Below the pieces are notes generated by a model. That model was not told the origin of the DNA. It was given only the letters and a program-made list of their open reading frames with translations, and did no database searches. Shown here in pieces: positions 43,563 through 56,725 of a stretch of 64,000 nt of DNA; position 1 is the first letter of the stretch; the number at the start of each line of letters is the position of its first letter. Origin of the DNA: Tanypteryx hageni (taxonomy: Eukaryota > Arthropoda > Insecta > Odonata > Petaluridae). Where the stretch lies: NCBI GenBank assembly GCA_028673005.1, contig CM054117.1:53009370-53073369 (forward strand), given 5' to 3'. Made by a program: the position numbers and the translations under genes.

Positions 43563-46203
43563 TGTGGATATTATAGTGACCAGCAGAATGGGAATAAAAA
43601 ATTTAATTTCAATTTCCTTCTTTGATAAACGTCTTGTTACAATATTATTATTGCTGACTTAACGTACTAATATAGTACATACAATTTAACACTATGTGTG
43701 GACAAATGTTTTTCTGAATAATCCGCTTCAGCATCTATTATCTCCTTACTTGTTTGAATATTTTCTTGCTTTTACGACACCTGGAATGTAAACGCCGATT
43801 CGTTCTTCGACACTCGTCTCCAACAGTACTCCCGTGTTTAGATAGGATGAAATAAAATTTGCCCCGATGCAGTATTGTCCTTTTAGCCTCCGCACGAGAA
43901 TCCCTCCGTTAATTTAATCGCATTATCTGCACTCTTTGGGAACTGCGCCATTTGACTTCATCATAGCACCGTGAATTTCCCGCTACAGCCGTGGCTCTTG
44001 TTGGTGCAGGAGTTGGTACTTTGCCAAATGTGGGTGTGCAGCTTGCCAGTCGATCTCGGCAAACTGGTTTCATTCGCCTGCCGGCTTGCTCGAAGGGCGA
44101 GAGATAAGTGAAGTGTAAATTGCCCTTCTGAGAAACATTATCTTTGTAGTAAATGTGCGTTTCGTTAATTTTCTCCTTCAGTTAAATCGTCGCTAATTGT
44201 ACGAGAAAAATAACAGCGTCGCTTTCGAAAACATTAACTATACTTTGGTATCATAATTACGGTTGTTGAGTACTGACTGAAAATCATTTTAAGAAACAAT
44301 TTTTACCTTTTTAAATTACGATTCACAAATCAAACATCAATTTTTAGTAGATTAAATTTTTCTCGGTCAACTCTTCATACGCATCTATACTATTATTGCT
44401 TTAATTAACCGAAGTCAACATTATTCTGTATCGTTAAAATTAGGAAAAGCAAGTGACAGAGATTTCATTAACTTCAGCATTGCCGTATTCGTTATTTTAA
44501 TTTAATTTTCATAGGTGGTACTAATCTTTGCAGCTAGAAATTTGAGCAAAACATTTGTGAATCAGCGTTAAAAATGCTAGCGTCTCTTATGCAGTAACTA
44601 CACCTTTAAATCTCGATGGAGCCCTATGCTATAAATATTCTTGCCTAAAAAAACCAATCCGAAATTAATTACTACTTGGATACCTTTCTTATACGTAGAA
44701 TAGGTAGGAGTTTTAGGATGACCAATCGGCGATTCGTTACTTCAGACAGCTGCTCCGTAGCAAAAAGCCCATCTGTTTTTCCACCATTTTTGTGGATATT
44801 GAAAATCAATATACTATGAAGACGAACGGCTCCAGTCGATATTTGTACACTTAATAATGCATCGAAGTCTGGCGGCTACATTTCCTGTCCAGAAAATACA
44901 TTCGCGTTTCACTTCAACGACGCTAAAATAATTTGACGGGCGTATTTATAAGGGATATTTACAATTATTTGCAAATTTATAATGATACTTCAAATAAATT
45001 AACTTAATTTATTATTAAATAAAAACTATCTTCTAAATTTTCAGGTAATGTAGCCGTGTTGCTGAACGAGAAAACTGTAGGAAGGGAAAAATGCAAACTC
45101 GAGAAAATCTACCGGAAGGAAAAATTGGACGACGTTTATTGGACGATCGAATTCAATGGCTATATTAGCAAAAATGAGTATAACGAAAAATAAAAATAAT
45201 TGAAAATTCTGAAAAATTAAGATTTTGAATAAAAAGACGACTCGCCAAATCATTCAATAGTATTCTTAAAAATAAATGTGCAATTAGGCATGCTAGATGC
45301 GGGCAGAGTAATAAAAATGCTTGATTACCTAATAGCTATATATTTTCTAAATTTAGGGTAAGTAGAACAAGAATTATCTTTAAGCATAATATAGTGACAA
45401 AATAAAAAGGTTGCCATAAAATTCAGGATATACATAGGGAATAATTCCTCTTAGAACAACGAATACAATGTTTACACTTTATGTGTATTTAAAATAAAAA
45501 TATCGGTTCTTAAAGAGTTATTAAAACGTCTTTTGTACGAATTATAAGCTCCACAAAGCTAAATTTCAATTTGTACATTGCAGGAATATAATTTGACGTT
45601 TATAAAAACTCTCATATCAAAATTGCACTGTAAAGGCAGAGCGTACGATGGCGGCGAAAAAGTAATTTAAAGAAGTGCTTCTCAAATATACGAACAAAAG
45701 GAAAAGCATTTGTGATCAAAACTGCGTAAATTAAACCTTATTAAAAGCGATTTGTATCGTTTATCACGGCTAAATTTAAATTTCAGAAAAAATCGTAATT
45801 GCGTTGGTGTGCGGAAAGCGAAAGATCGCAGGAATAGCAATTTCACCATGCCTTTGGTGGGATTAACATCGGGATATTTATTAGGAAAATAACCCAAGTA
45901 GAGATGCCGCGGATAGTATTCCGTTCGAATCCGCCCTATGCCGCATCGCGACCAAATGATAACCTACTATGTGGCTCACACACACATTTGGATGACACTA
46001 CTCCGTTGCATTGGTCACCGCATTTTTTTCCATTTTTGGAGTCGTTCGGGCGGATACCGAAATGTTCCGCCGCTTTCATTGTTGAGCCCAACAATGACAG
46101 CTCGCAGTTTTTTCTCTTATTTTTGTCCGAGATAGGAAATTTTAGCGTCTGGTACCTTCTACTTCATTTAATATATTTTGGGTCCGCAAATTATATTCTG
46201 AAA

Positions 46204-46205
<2 letters not shown>
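43563..46205. other. Non-coding, no gene recognised
   Basis: Mostly AT-rich, with slightly CG-richer patches near 43780-44130 and 45640-46100. No feature can be supported. Confidence 0.45.

Positions 46206-46268
<63 letters not shown>
46206..46268. repeat. (TA)n microsatellite
   Basis: About 31 TA dinucleotides, followed by a GCTTGCA-tac-TGCAAGC hairpin near 46280. Confidence 0.97.
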
Positions 46269-46269
<1 letters not shown>

Positions 46270-46785
46270 TAGTAGAAGGTGCTTGCATACTGCAAGCATT
46301 TCATCTCACCTTGAAAAAACATTAATTTTTCAGAGAGATATTTCATCATGGGAAATATTTCTTAAATTCAAAAGATTTCTTTTCTGGACCGATTTTTGTT
46401 TTTTCATTAGGGAACAATAATGGAATAAAACAATCACTAATTTTTGCAATTTTAAGAATATGATAATTATTCCACTTTGGGTTAATAATGCCACACATTT
46501 CTGCCAAAGTTTAAATTTATAGTACAATTAGAAGTGAAATAACATTTATCTAATTGTTTAAATTTAAATGATTTTTAACGGCCGCAATAACGATTTCATA
46601 GATACATTGAAATGTGTATTCGTTTATATAGACTAAACTCTAAATAACTTTAAAATTTCAGCTCCTTATCTTGCCGCGTAGTGTCTAAACATTAATCTAT
46701 TTGTTTAAAGTTTAAAAATTTTAAACTGCCTAACAAATTAAAACATCAAAATTTGTATAATCCCTATATAGCTTTTATAATGTCA
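46269..46785. other. Non-coding, nothing recognised
   Basis: AT-rich sequence between the TA tract and R5 copy A. No feature seen apart from the small hairpin at its left edge. Confidence 0.5.
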
Positions 46786-47415
46786 CATATATACTAAACC
46801 ATAATAGTATAGTTGGACCGGATCAGCCAAACAGTGGTGCCACAATTTCAAATTAAACTATTTAAGTAATAATGGATTTGGAGGGAATTGGCTGGACGGA
46901 TTTCAACTAAATTTTGCATGTAAGATTCGTACACCATATCATAACGAAATCAAGATGGTTAAAGCGGAGTTAAGGAGCAGGTCTACCACAGTAAAAAGTT
47001 AAATGATATTTATTTTACACGTATTGATAGAGAACTGACCATATGGATTTTAACCAAATGTGGTCTTCATATAAATAAATAATAATAATATAAATAAACA
47101 ACCAAAATATTATATTTCAACCATGTCAACAAAACAGTGCTACCAAAATATCAAGGTCAGAATTTTTCGGTAACTATAAATTTGGAAGGTATTGGTTGAA
47201 CGGATTTAAAAGAAATTTCGTTTGTAGGGCGAGTATAGAATGGGAAAACGAAATGAATATGTTTAGAATGGATCTAAAATACAGGGCTACCACAATATAA
47301 GAAAAAATATCTTTCTGATTTCAAAGCATGTACATAAATATAGATTAAACTGAGGCGAATTTGACGAAAAGCACTTTTGTATCACGGAAAACGCGTGCAC
47401 ACCCCTTTTTTCACA
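46786..47415 (+). mobile_element. Dispersed repeat family R5, copy A (partial)
   Basis: Collinear with about 49110-49998 but shorter (at least one monomer less). Shared phrases include GAGGGAATTGGCTGGACGG / ATTTCAACTAAATTTTGCAT, TACCACAGTAAAAAGTTAAA, AGAGAACTGAC, CAGTGCTACCAAAATATCAA, TTTCGTTTGTAGGGCGAGTA, GGGCTACCACAATATAAG and a GAAAAGCACTT end. It lacks the hairpin head. No ORF. Confidence 0.82.
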
Positions 47416-47949
47416 TTCAGGCTTTTTTCTTTTGCAAAATTAAATTCGAAGTAATTGACCTACAATCTACAAACCTAGACCATTTTAAAGAAAAATGAAC
47501 AGATTCTTTATCTTATCGTCGACTTCTGCCTTTGGTTCTAAATTTATTTGAAAAATTTAAGCTTTTTAACGTTATGTTGCCTTGCCGACAGTGGCATTGT
47601 TAAACCTCGATATTGTATTGTCGCCTTAGTACTAATACTATATGCGTAAGGAATGCGTGCTTTGAATGCTCTAATACGAGAGAGAGAGAGGAGAGTAACA
47701 GAGAGAGAGAAAGAAAATGAAATGTTACATAGATTTTTAAAAATTTTGGGCGTATAAGAATTGTATAGCGTAATGTATTTCTTTGTCAAACAGTTTCTAT
47801 TCACCCGTACGTACTCTCTGGAACTCAATTATGTGAATTTTATATTTATTGTTTACTTTTTAGTGCATATAAAAGTTGGATTTATTAATTTTTATTTCAG
47901 TTTAACTTCATTCACTTATACCCGTCATATTTGACGGACAATTACTCTA

Positions 47950-48011
<62 letters not shown>

Positions 48012-48978
48012 CCATGAAAACATGTTTTTCTCCCGTTTAGCTTTTGATCCTTTGCATTTTGCGTATGTGCCTTGTTTTTGAACTTTTTAAACTATTGTTT
48101 CTATAATTCCAAAGCACGTATTATAAATATTCTAACTTTGTTTTTAATGAATAATGAAAAAAGTATCAATATATTCCAATAAATAGTGCAGTAAGCTCTC
48201 CTCTGACGCAGGTTTCTCCGATGCGGATACCATTATACTTACACAGTTAAATAAACGGGGCAGTTACCAAACGTGTAGGATGATTAGATTGGGAGTCACT
48301 AGATGGCACTCGGAAAATAGCGATGTAAGTTGTAATTTATGACTGCAAATGCCAGCAATCCGTCATAGAAGGAGTTAAACGGCAAGATGGGTGTCGGGAT
48401 CATATACATAAAAAATAGAACCGCTACTATATGGATCTGAGGATAATATAATCTTCTATATGTTGGGGGGCAGAAAATTATAACAGTTTACCTGCGGAGG
48501 TCTTCTAGCCATTCTCTTCCCACGTGGAACTCTTCAAGGATCCTGATGTAGAAAATAAACATTATCTGCATGTGGCATGTATTTTGTTTTGATCTTTGTA
48601 AGCGTCAAACCAATATTACTCTTTCTACTTTGCAATTGACTTTAAATGCCGTAATTTTGTGTCGGATATTCACAATTCTGAAATTTCATTTCATAATACT
48701 ATATGCATTCAACTTTTAAAACCAAATGTAAATTTTACATACCAGATAAACATTGCCATTTGTCCATCTCGCCCATTTGTGATGCGTTCGGATTATAATG
48801 ATAACAATGAAATGTATACATACATTTAAAAAATAATCATAGATGGTCATGTATTGATCGCGCGTCGTATTTTATCTATGTAGGAGGCGTGAGAAAGCTA
48901 GTATCCTCTACGAACATACGAATTTTTTTTATAACGTATGAAAATAACACTACGCAGTTCAGCCCAATATGACTTTTT
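47416..48978. other. Non-coding; (TA)n at 47951-48006
   Basis: Includes a (GA)-rich stretch (47678-47710) and a pure (TA)n tract of about 27 units. No gene or dispersed repeat recognised. Confidence 0.5.
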
Positions 48979-49998
48979 AGCCTACTTTCCAAAAAATGGA
49001 AATTAGCCTTCTGAGATCTCCTCGGTGTCCGTGCGTGTGTTTGTCCCCCACTAACATCTTCATAAATGAACCGATTTCAACTAAATTTGCTACATAGAAT
49101 CTTCACATAAATTAATGACCAAATGACATATTTGGACGGGATCGGCTCAGCAAGGGCACCACAATTGCAAAGTTAAACTTTTAGGTAATTATGAATTTGG
49201 AAGGAATTGGCGTAACCGATTTCAACGACATTTTGTATGAAAAAAGCCGTTCAACATAAAATAACAAAGTCAAGATGTTTAGTATAGATATAGAAAGCCA
49301 CTTTACAAGGAACAAAAAAATTCTTTTTACAAGTATTTGTGTTGAACTGTCGACATCAATTTTAACCAAATTTAGTACATATAATATACAAAACCATATT
49401 ACCATATTAAAACCGAATCAGTTATATAGGGGTGTCATAATTACAAATTAAACTTTCAGTAATTAAGGATATGGAAGGAATTGGCTAAACGGATTTCAAT
49501 TAAATTTTATATATAAGATATGTACAACATATCATAATTAAACCAAGATGTTTAAACCGGAGTTAAAGAGCAAGGCTACCAGAGTAAAAAGTTAAATAAT
49601 ATTTCTCTTACAAGTGTTTCTAGAGAACTGACGTAATGGATTTTAACTAAATGGATTATATTTAACCTTCATGTAAATAAATAACCAAAATATCGCATTT
49701 CAACCGGGTCGACTGAACAGTGCTACCAAAATATCAAGGTTGGGATTTTCCTGTAACTATGAACTTCGGAGGTATTGGCTGAACGGGTTTCAAAGAAATT
49801 TCGTTTGTAGGGCGAGTATAGAATTGGAAAACGAGATGAATATGTTTAGAACGGATCAAACAAGCTGGGCTACCACAATATAAGGAAAAATAATTTTCTG
49901 ATTTCAAAGCAAATACATTAGTATAAGATTATACTCCGGCGAATTTGATGAAAAGCACTTCACTACCACGGGAAACCTGTGTAAACCCCTACTTGTTA
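48979..49998 (+). mobile_element. Dispersed repeat family R5, copy B (about 1 kb)
   Basis: Begins with an imperfect hairpin head (AGCCTACTTTCCA / TGGAAATTAGCCT, 48979-49009) and a TGTGTTTGTCCCCCACTAAC phrase, both shared with R1 copy A. Then come about six degenerate monomers of about 145 bp, each centred on a GAACGGATTTCAACTAAATT-like core (near 49068, 49209, 49346, 49486, 49627, 49779) and each followed by a GCTACCACAAT-like word. It ends at GTGTAAACCCC. No ORF; class unknown. Confidence 0.82.
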
Positions 49999-51737
49999 TA
50001 TGTGAAAATTGTATTGAAAGAAAAGTAGGCGGATTAGGTCTTTCCAGAACTACTTGTTACAGTAATGTAACCCTCCGTGTTGCGCAACGGCTCATCGTAT
50101 TCTCTTTATCCATGTCTTTTCCAACATTTGCTCCCATCCGTTTCCTATCGTAAAATGAATACGCGCGTGTGCGTGTAAACATCGATTCTTTTCACTCCAG
50201 GAATATATACGGTGTAGCAAACACGGGAATATAACTAGCGCCTCCGGCTTATTCTCCATAGGCTATCAAATATAATTTTTTTAAAACTTCTTTTGGCCGG
50301 GACAAGAAAAACATGCAACTTTCATTCCGATCCTTTTAATGTTTAAATTGCTGCATCGTTGTTTGTACCGTAATAATAACCGCTGTTAATAGCTTGAAAA
50401 CAGGTTGTTTTTTAAATTTCTGCCATAATCCGAATCGTATCAAAATGCCTCCGTTGCTGGCAGTAAACTCACGCGATTGGCAGTGCAAGAGACTGAATAT
50501 AGAGATATCAGTCATAGATTCTTTAAAATTTATACTTTAAAGTTCCCCCTCCCTCCAAGTTCCACGCGAACTCCTCCGTAATAAAATTGTTCTTTTTAGT
50601 TTTAGACTCGACTATCGGTTAATAATTCTATGATGACTGGTTTGTATCCGAAATATGAATCTAGCATTCTCAACCTTGTAGGGCTATTGAGTAAACTTGT
50701 ATTTTATTTTCAATTTTAATTTCAACCGTAAGGTAATTATTATTTGAAAGAAGAGTCACAATGAGCAAAAGACTAGATAGGAGAGATGGGAGCGTTCAGA
50801 ATTTTTACTAAATCAAATTCCTTCTTTTTGCTCTTTATTATAATATTTTAATTATAAGTTAATACAAGTTGACATGAAAATGCAATAAAATTATTTACAT
50901 TTTTAATGCTTTTAGTCTTTCGATTATAAACTGCTGACGCTCGCCAACCCCCCCCCCCCTCCCCACCCGTTTGCTCTCTGATTATTCGATCCTACCATGT
51001 ACCTATTGGATTTAGATTAGTTTCAAGTGAATGTGTTTTGAATATGGTATTAATTGAATGTGGGTATTTTATACGAAATGTACATTTGGTTTCTAATTAC
51101 AAAAATGATAAATTTAAATGACATTTTATTTAATACTTCATTATAAACTACATTTTGAATTATTTGATTTTCTGCTCTATTATCATTTCCAGTTATTTGT
51201 ATTTTCACACCCTAACGTGACGTGAGTTTAGTGAATATATTTTTTTATGGATGTATGTTTGTTTTTAAATAAATTAAGTAAATTTGTTGAATAACTCGAT
51301 AAAAAAGAGAGCTGAAATTCCCTGACATTAAAAATGACTGATGTATATAGCGTTAAGAGAGACAACCAGAAATAGGAATTTAGTAATATAGATAAACATT
51401 ATAAATAACATGAATACTGCGGTGGATTTATTTGAATTTAATTCATATCTTCGGTCATTTTGAGCAAGTTTTAATCTTACTTTCGATCTTTAAGACTTTA
51501 TATAAGTGAAATTATCGGGGACAATTAGTATTGAAATGTTAAAGAAATTACCAAAATATGAGCATAAATTAAAAATATGAGCAAATTCGCATAAAATTGA
51601 GTATTTGACGGTAAGGATAAGAATCCTCGTTCATTTTGGCGTGTTTTTACGTAAAATTCTTGTCGATAACATAATTTTAAGACATTTTAAAGAGTAAACG
51701 AATCACCAAAAAGGTGATTTTTACGTGTTATCTTACG
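49999..51737. other. Non-coding, nothing recognised
   Basis: AT-rich; a C homopolymer of about 12 at 50947. No gene or repeat family identified. Confidence 0.5.
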
Positions 51738-51754
51738 GGAAACGACATTCATTC

Positions 51755-51818
51755 TCTGGAGTCAAACCCGTGACCGAAATTATTTTTAGTCATAACATAC
51801 CCATCTAAACCAATTAGG
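51755..51818 (-). repeat. tRNA-like (SINE-type) relic
   Basis: On the minus strand it reads CCTAATTGGTTTAGATGGG, ATGTTATGACTAAAAATAAT, TTCGGTCACGGGTTTGACTC. The order resembles a tRNA: A-box-like start, anticodon-like middle, B-box GGGTTTGACTCC (51758-51769). Stems do not pair well enough for a working tRNA. Probably the head of a decayed tRNA-derived SINE. Confidence 0.45.
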
Positions 51819-54122
51819 TGAAAATTTTTACGTATATCAACATTTTCATGTCTTGACTGGAAATTTTTAAGTAAATGTAGTTTTACTGATTTATTAGAAG
51901 ACGATTGATTTATAATATAAAAGTTTTAGTCATACATTCTTGGTCATTAAAAAAGTCACACAGAAGAAATGATTACATTTCGTTCATTGTAAAGGGAGAT
52001 ATGGAGTTGTATACATCAGAAATAAATTTAGATGCAAAACAAAATTATACTTTAGTTTATAAGTCCATTCCAGATATTTTTAGAAAATTTACACATGCGT
52101 AATTGGATTCAGCAAGAAGTGCCTTATAGCTTAATAAACACTTCTAGTAATTTGTAAATATATGGAAGATTTTTGCTGACGTGCCTCTTTTTGCGCACTC
52201 GCTTCATCGCTGATTTGGCTCCACTATATAGCGCAACAGAGAAAACCCTTAGCTGAAGAGGAAAACAGACCCTAAATCTTCTTTCAAATAACAAAGAAAA
52301 GGAACCCAATTGTGTGGGTTCCCTTTCCTCAGGTGTATCAACTTTAGAAACCGAAAGTCCGTAGGTCCGGGGTAAAAACTAAAATTCTATCACAAACTAA
52401 ACGTATATTATATCTAAACAAAAACATACAAATAGATTTATGCAATTCCCCTCCGAAAAGAACAAAGGCTCCTAAACTAACTTGCTTTGGGGATGCAAAA
52501 AACCATAGTAATCCCAACCACCTCGGAGAGGGGGAAATAACAGATATTGGTTGGCGTTGACGCTCTCCAATGCAGCGAAGAACGAAGGATCGCGCGGTCA
52601 TGGAAGCGAATGTTTACAAATATGATTTTACTCAACCTAATTCCATTCTTCATGAATTGCATCGTAAACATTTCTAATAGGACGTATTCCTTTCTTTATT
52701 TACATGCCGACGAAGATCTTTGTCGCATGATAGAAGCCAAATGGCTCCACCAGGAAAAGAGGAGAAAAATCGTGCTCTCCTTTCAAAAGATAAACAGTCC
52801 CTACATTGTATTTCAAACACCAAGGAAAGTTTCCTTGCCGCATTGAAAAGCTATTTTTATACGGAGAATCATCGTCATAACGTAGCAAAATTGAAAATTT
52901 CATCTCAAAATTCTACGTTAATTATATATTTTGAAAAACAGGAAAAAAATACAGGATAAGCAAAGTCAGGAAGTACAAAGCTTTCTCTTTCAAAATATAT
53001 AAAGACTATTTATATTTACAGAAATCTCTAGCGTCAAAAGATAAAAGAAATTAGGGCTGACGCACAACGTCTGACGGCCGATTGGACAGCTTTCGCAGGA
53101 CGTAATAGTACGTCTGACGGCGTTTATGGGTTAAAGACGCCCATATATATCGACACTCTCAAACAAAACCCTCCTGGTGTCTTCCATCCCTGCCAGTCGC
53201 TGCCGTACCTCGCCTTCGTAGCCCCTCCCACATCTCCGTATCTTTAGGAGGGAAAGAATACAAGAAAATGGCAACCATTCGTTCTCTCATCTACCAAAAA
53301 ATCCGAGGCTCCTTTGTTTTATTTGCCCGTTCCTTCATCGTTTTTTCTTTTCTTTTAAAGTACATAGAGGAAACTGGAATCCATCCGACGCTTTCGAGCG
53401 ACGTAGCTTTTCTTTCTTTCTCTATCGAATCGATTCCATCAATTTCATTTCTCCCGCCTCCAATTTCTCTTTTGCGTAATCCTTTTCACTAGTTTTTTAA
53501 GCGTTAATAAAATCAATCTTTCCTCCTGTCAAAGCGAGGACCCCCAATTTTTTTTAAATAATAATCAATTCGCTTTTTTTATTTTTTCGTGCTTAATTGG
53601 TCGCGGAAGTAGCGCGCGTGTCTTCCGTTACACGAATTGTTTTTTAGTTGGAGCGATTCGTTGTTTTTCGTGGAACAAACTCGAGTGAATTTGTGTTTTT
53701 CGGGAAGGGCGAAGCATAGAAAACATTTTTCAAAAACGACGTCGTGGTGTTCACGATGGTTGTTACGAGCAATCGAAAAAAATACCGGTCCAAAATAGTA
53801 ACTTTTAATAGGTTAATGTATGTACGCAACTTGATCGCAATGTAAGGTTACAAGGCTTATATTTTATACGAATTTGTGTATTGTTAGTTACCGAATAAAC
53901 AACATGAAACCACCGCCGATACACTAATTTAACATGATAAACCGAAGTCCTCCTACGTAACCTTTATAGTACATATATACATACATGTATGAATTTTTGT
54001 TCGAACTCATCGATAATTCAGAAATTGACAAAAGATGTCAGCACGACTGATCGACGGACAATCTTTGCATTCAATATAAAAATGGTTGAGACTAAAATTC
54101 AAACTTTTATTTTGGGGTACAG
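51819..54122. other. Non-coding; one strong short hairpin
   Basis: 52296-52326 holds AAAGGAACCC ... GGGTTCCCTTT around a 9-base loop. The word ACGTCTGACGGC occurs twice (about 53066 and 53112). 53270-53490 opens a 74-codon frame of no known family. No gene assigned. Confidence 0.45.
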
Positions 54123-54288
54123 CAAATTTTCTAATCGAAAATGTTTCAATTTTGGAGTTTACTAAAGTTAATATGAAATTCTGATGGCACACTTAAATAA
54201 TGGAAATGTAGAATTTCTATAAAATTTTATATTTAATTTTGAACCCTAGTTAATCCCAAAATTGAAACCCCTATGATTAGAAAATTTG
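54123..54288. mobile_element. Foldback/MITE-like element with 47-bp inverted arms
   Basis: Bases 54123-54169 and 54242-54288 are reverse complements over 47 bp with about 12 mismatches; both start CAAATTTTCTAATC inward from the ends and share TTTCAATTTTGG. The AT-rich 72-base centre has no ORF. Target duplication is not clear. Confidence 0.6.
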
Positions 54289-56725
54289 TAGAATTGTAAA
54301 TCGAAGCAAGTATTTTTTTATTTTTCTCTTCTTAGTGCGTTAATGTAGAGGTTATTCTTCAAAATGTTTTTATATTAGAGGAAGTTCGAATATTTGTCAC
54401 AACTACTCTTCGAATGTTCTTTCTCAGAGAATTATTTAAATTAATTCGGTGTCGAATTGGTTAAGAATTTTAAATTTTGTTCCTAATTAATTAAGTATAA
54501 ATAAATTCTTTAATTAATTAATTCCGAAATTTCCTTAGCATTATTCCCATTGAATTTACTCAGAAATATATAACGTCTTTTTTTAACATCTTTAAAGCTA
54601 ATTTTTGAATTGGTTACGAACGGTTTAGTCGTTAAAAGCGTTATAATGAGACAAGTGATAAGATTTCCAGCCGCAGAAGTGTTATTAGAGTTTGAGATCA
54701 AAAGACGTTTTTTAATTGGTTATTGAAGCTATATTAAAAAAATTGGAAGGTAACCGTTTTAAGCAGTTTTTATCCTATCAAAAGCTCTGCTTCCTAGGTC
54801 TTTTGATCCTCGCTTTAGCAGTCTTGCATGATTAATTTTAGCGTGGGAATAGTTTGAGTTGTGAAGGCGTAATTTTATTTGCTGTGTAATCCCGCGCATT
54901 ACTTCATTTTAAGAGATTCTGGATAGGAAAAATCGACACGATCTACTACCTTTGAATTTTTCTTGTTAAAGCCAACTTTATAGGAACGAGAAAAGAAAAA
55001 AAATTAACGAGGTTGGTAAGAGTTATTTTGATAATATGTTAGATTCTTCAGTAAATAAAACATAATTGGTGTAAAAACATCAAAAATATTTTTCCGTGAT
55101 TTCTATCAACATTTAAGGCTTTTATGGATTTTTGTCCAAATTTATAATTGTTAGTCAAAATTTATCTCTCAGTTTGTTGTCATATTTTTAATTCATTTTC
55201 TCCCTCGCTATTAAATCAGTTTCTTCATATTAAAGTTTGAGGAAATTTTTCTTATTTTGTCATCAGGTCTTCCTATTTTTAGAAGCCATATCCTTTTACG
55301 ATTGTCCTCACTTTACATTACCATTTATTAATTTTTATAGTGATCCTATATCAGAGATTGAAATTTACAAGCATTTCAATCATATTTTAAATGTTATCTT
55401 TGATATAAGTCGAATTAAAGTTTTCGCGAAATTTACAAAGGGAACACGATTTCCTTAAAAGTAATATTTCTAATATTGCAGTGGGTGCTTTAATATCTCT
55501 TTTGTTTTATTATTCAGTTCACTTTACGCTACAAAAGACTTAGAAGAGATATTATATGATACGAATATGATTAAAAGTTATGTGGCAGATGTTGGTATAA
55601 AGTTCCGTTTTCGTTCATGAAATATCCCCCACGTATTTGCAGTTATCGTCAACTTATCCCGCACGTAAGGGTTTTCCTCAACACAGCCATAATCGTTATG
55701 CATGCCTCAAGGCATTTGCTACGCTATAGGATAAGCTTCGCCTGAACTCATTTAACTCTGCGCTATCTTTACGCCTCTAGGCTTTTCTAGCTTTTGAAAG
55801 TCATATCTTACTATGCAGCGATTCTCTATGCTTACTACATAAGGCTTCATTAAAATTTTGAAAACGCTTTTTAATAGCGCTGTTTGTTTGTTGCTTGTGT
55901 ATTTTATATTGTTACCTTATTGCACAGATAGCAAAAATACCTAGAGATTTATGATTTGTTTATCATGGTGATTGCGTTGCGATGCATAATAATTTACTCT
56001 GCAAAAGTTAGTGTGCCATGAAAACTACAATACATATTACAATCAGCAATGTATAAACGCCCCTATGAATTTCTGCATAGTTCCAATTAACGTAACTATA
56101 ATAATCCATGAGGTTGATTAGCCAAATACACACACACACACACACACACACCAATTACCGTAACCAGCCAGCTATTGTATTTATGAAGATATCCTACAGA
56201 AAACGAAATTGCTAAGGGGTGCCTAATAATGATTAAAGTTTAATATTTCGATTTTCAGGTTTATTTTACCAAAACTTAGTCAAAAAAATATGGAGTAAAA
56301 ATCAAACCAAGTAGCATTATTTATCAAGAAAATTAAATATTTTTTATTTCTGCTCCACAAGGTGTAGAAATAGCGGTTATACTATGAATTTTACATTTAA
56401 TGTAAAGATTAACAATAGGGTTTTACGGCTCCTGCGACCCGTTAGGTATGACTGTATCATATATAGTTTATTTTTAATCGCAGAAAAAGGTAAAAAATAA
56501 CGGCAACTTCCACAAAAAGGCTCTATTTAAAGTAAGAGTGCTTTCTTTACAACCGTTGCATCGACATATCCGTCGATGCGATGGATAAACACTGTTAAAT
56601 ATCAATATAATACCATAGATATTGTGATGATATCATAAATATATAGTAAATCAATAAAACGTACCTTTTTTCCTCCGAGGTTGCTTTTGAACGAACAAAA
56701 ATTAACGGAGGGCAAAAAAAACGAT
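54289..56725. other. Non-coding; (CA)n at 56127-56151
   Basis: AT-rich throughout, with one pure CA dinucleotide run. No gene or dispersed repeat recognised. Confidence 0.5.
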
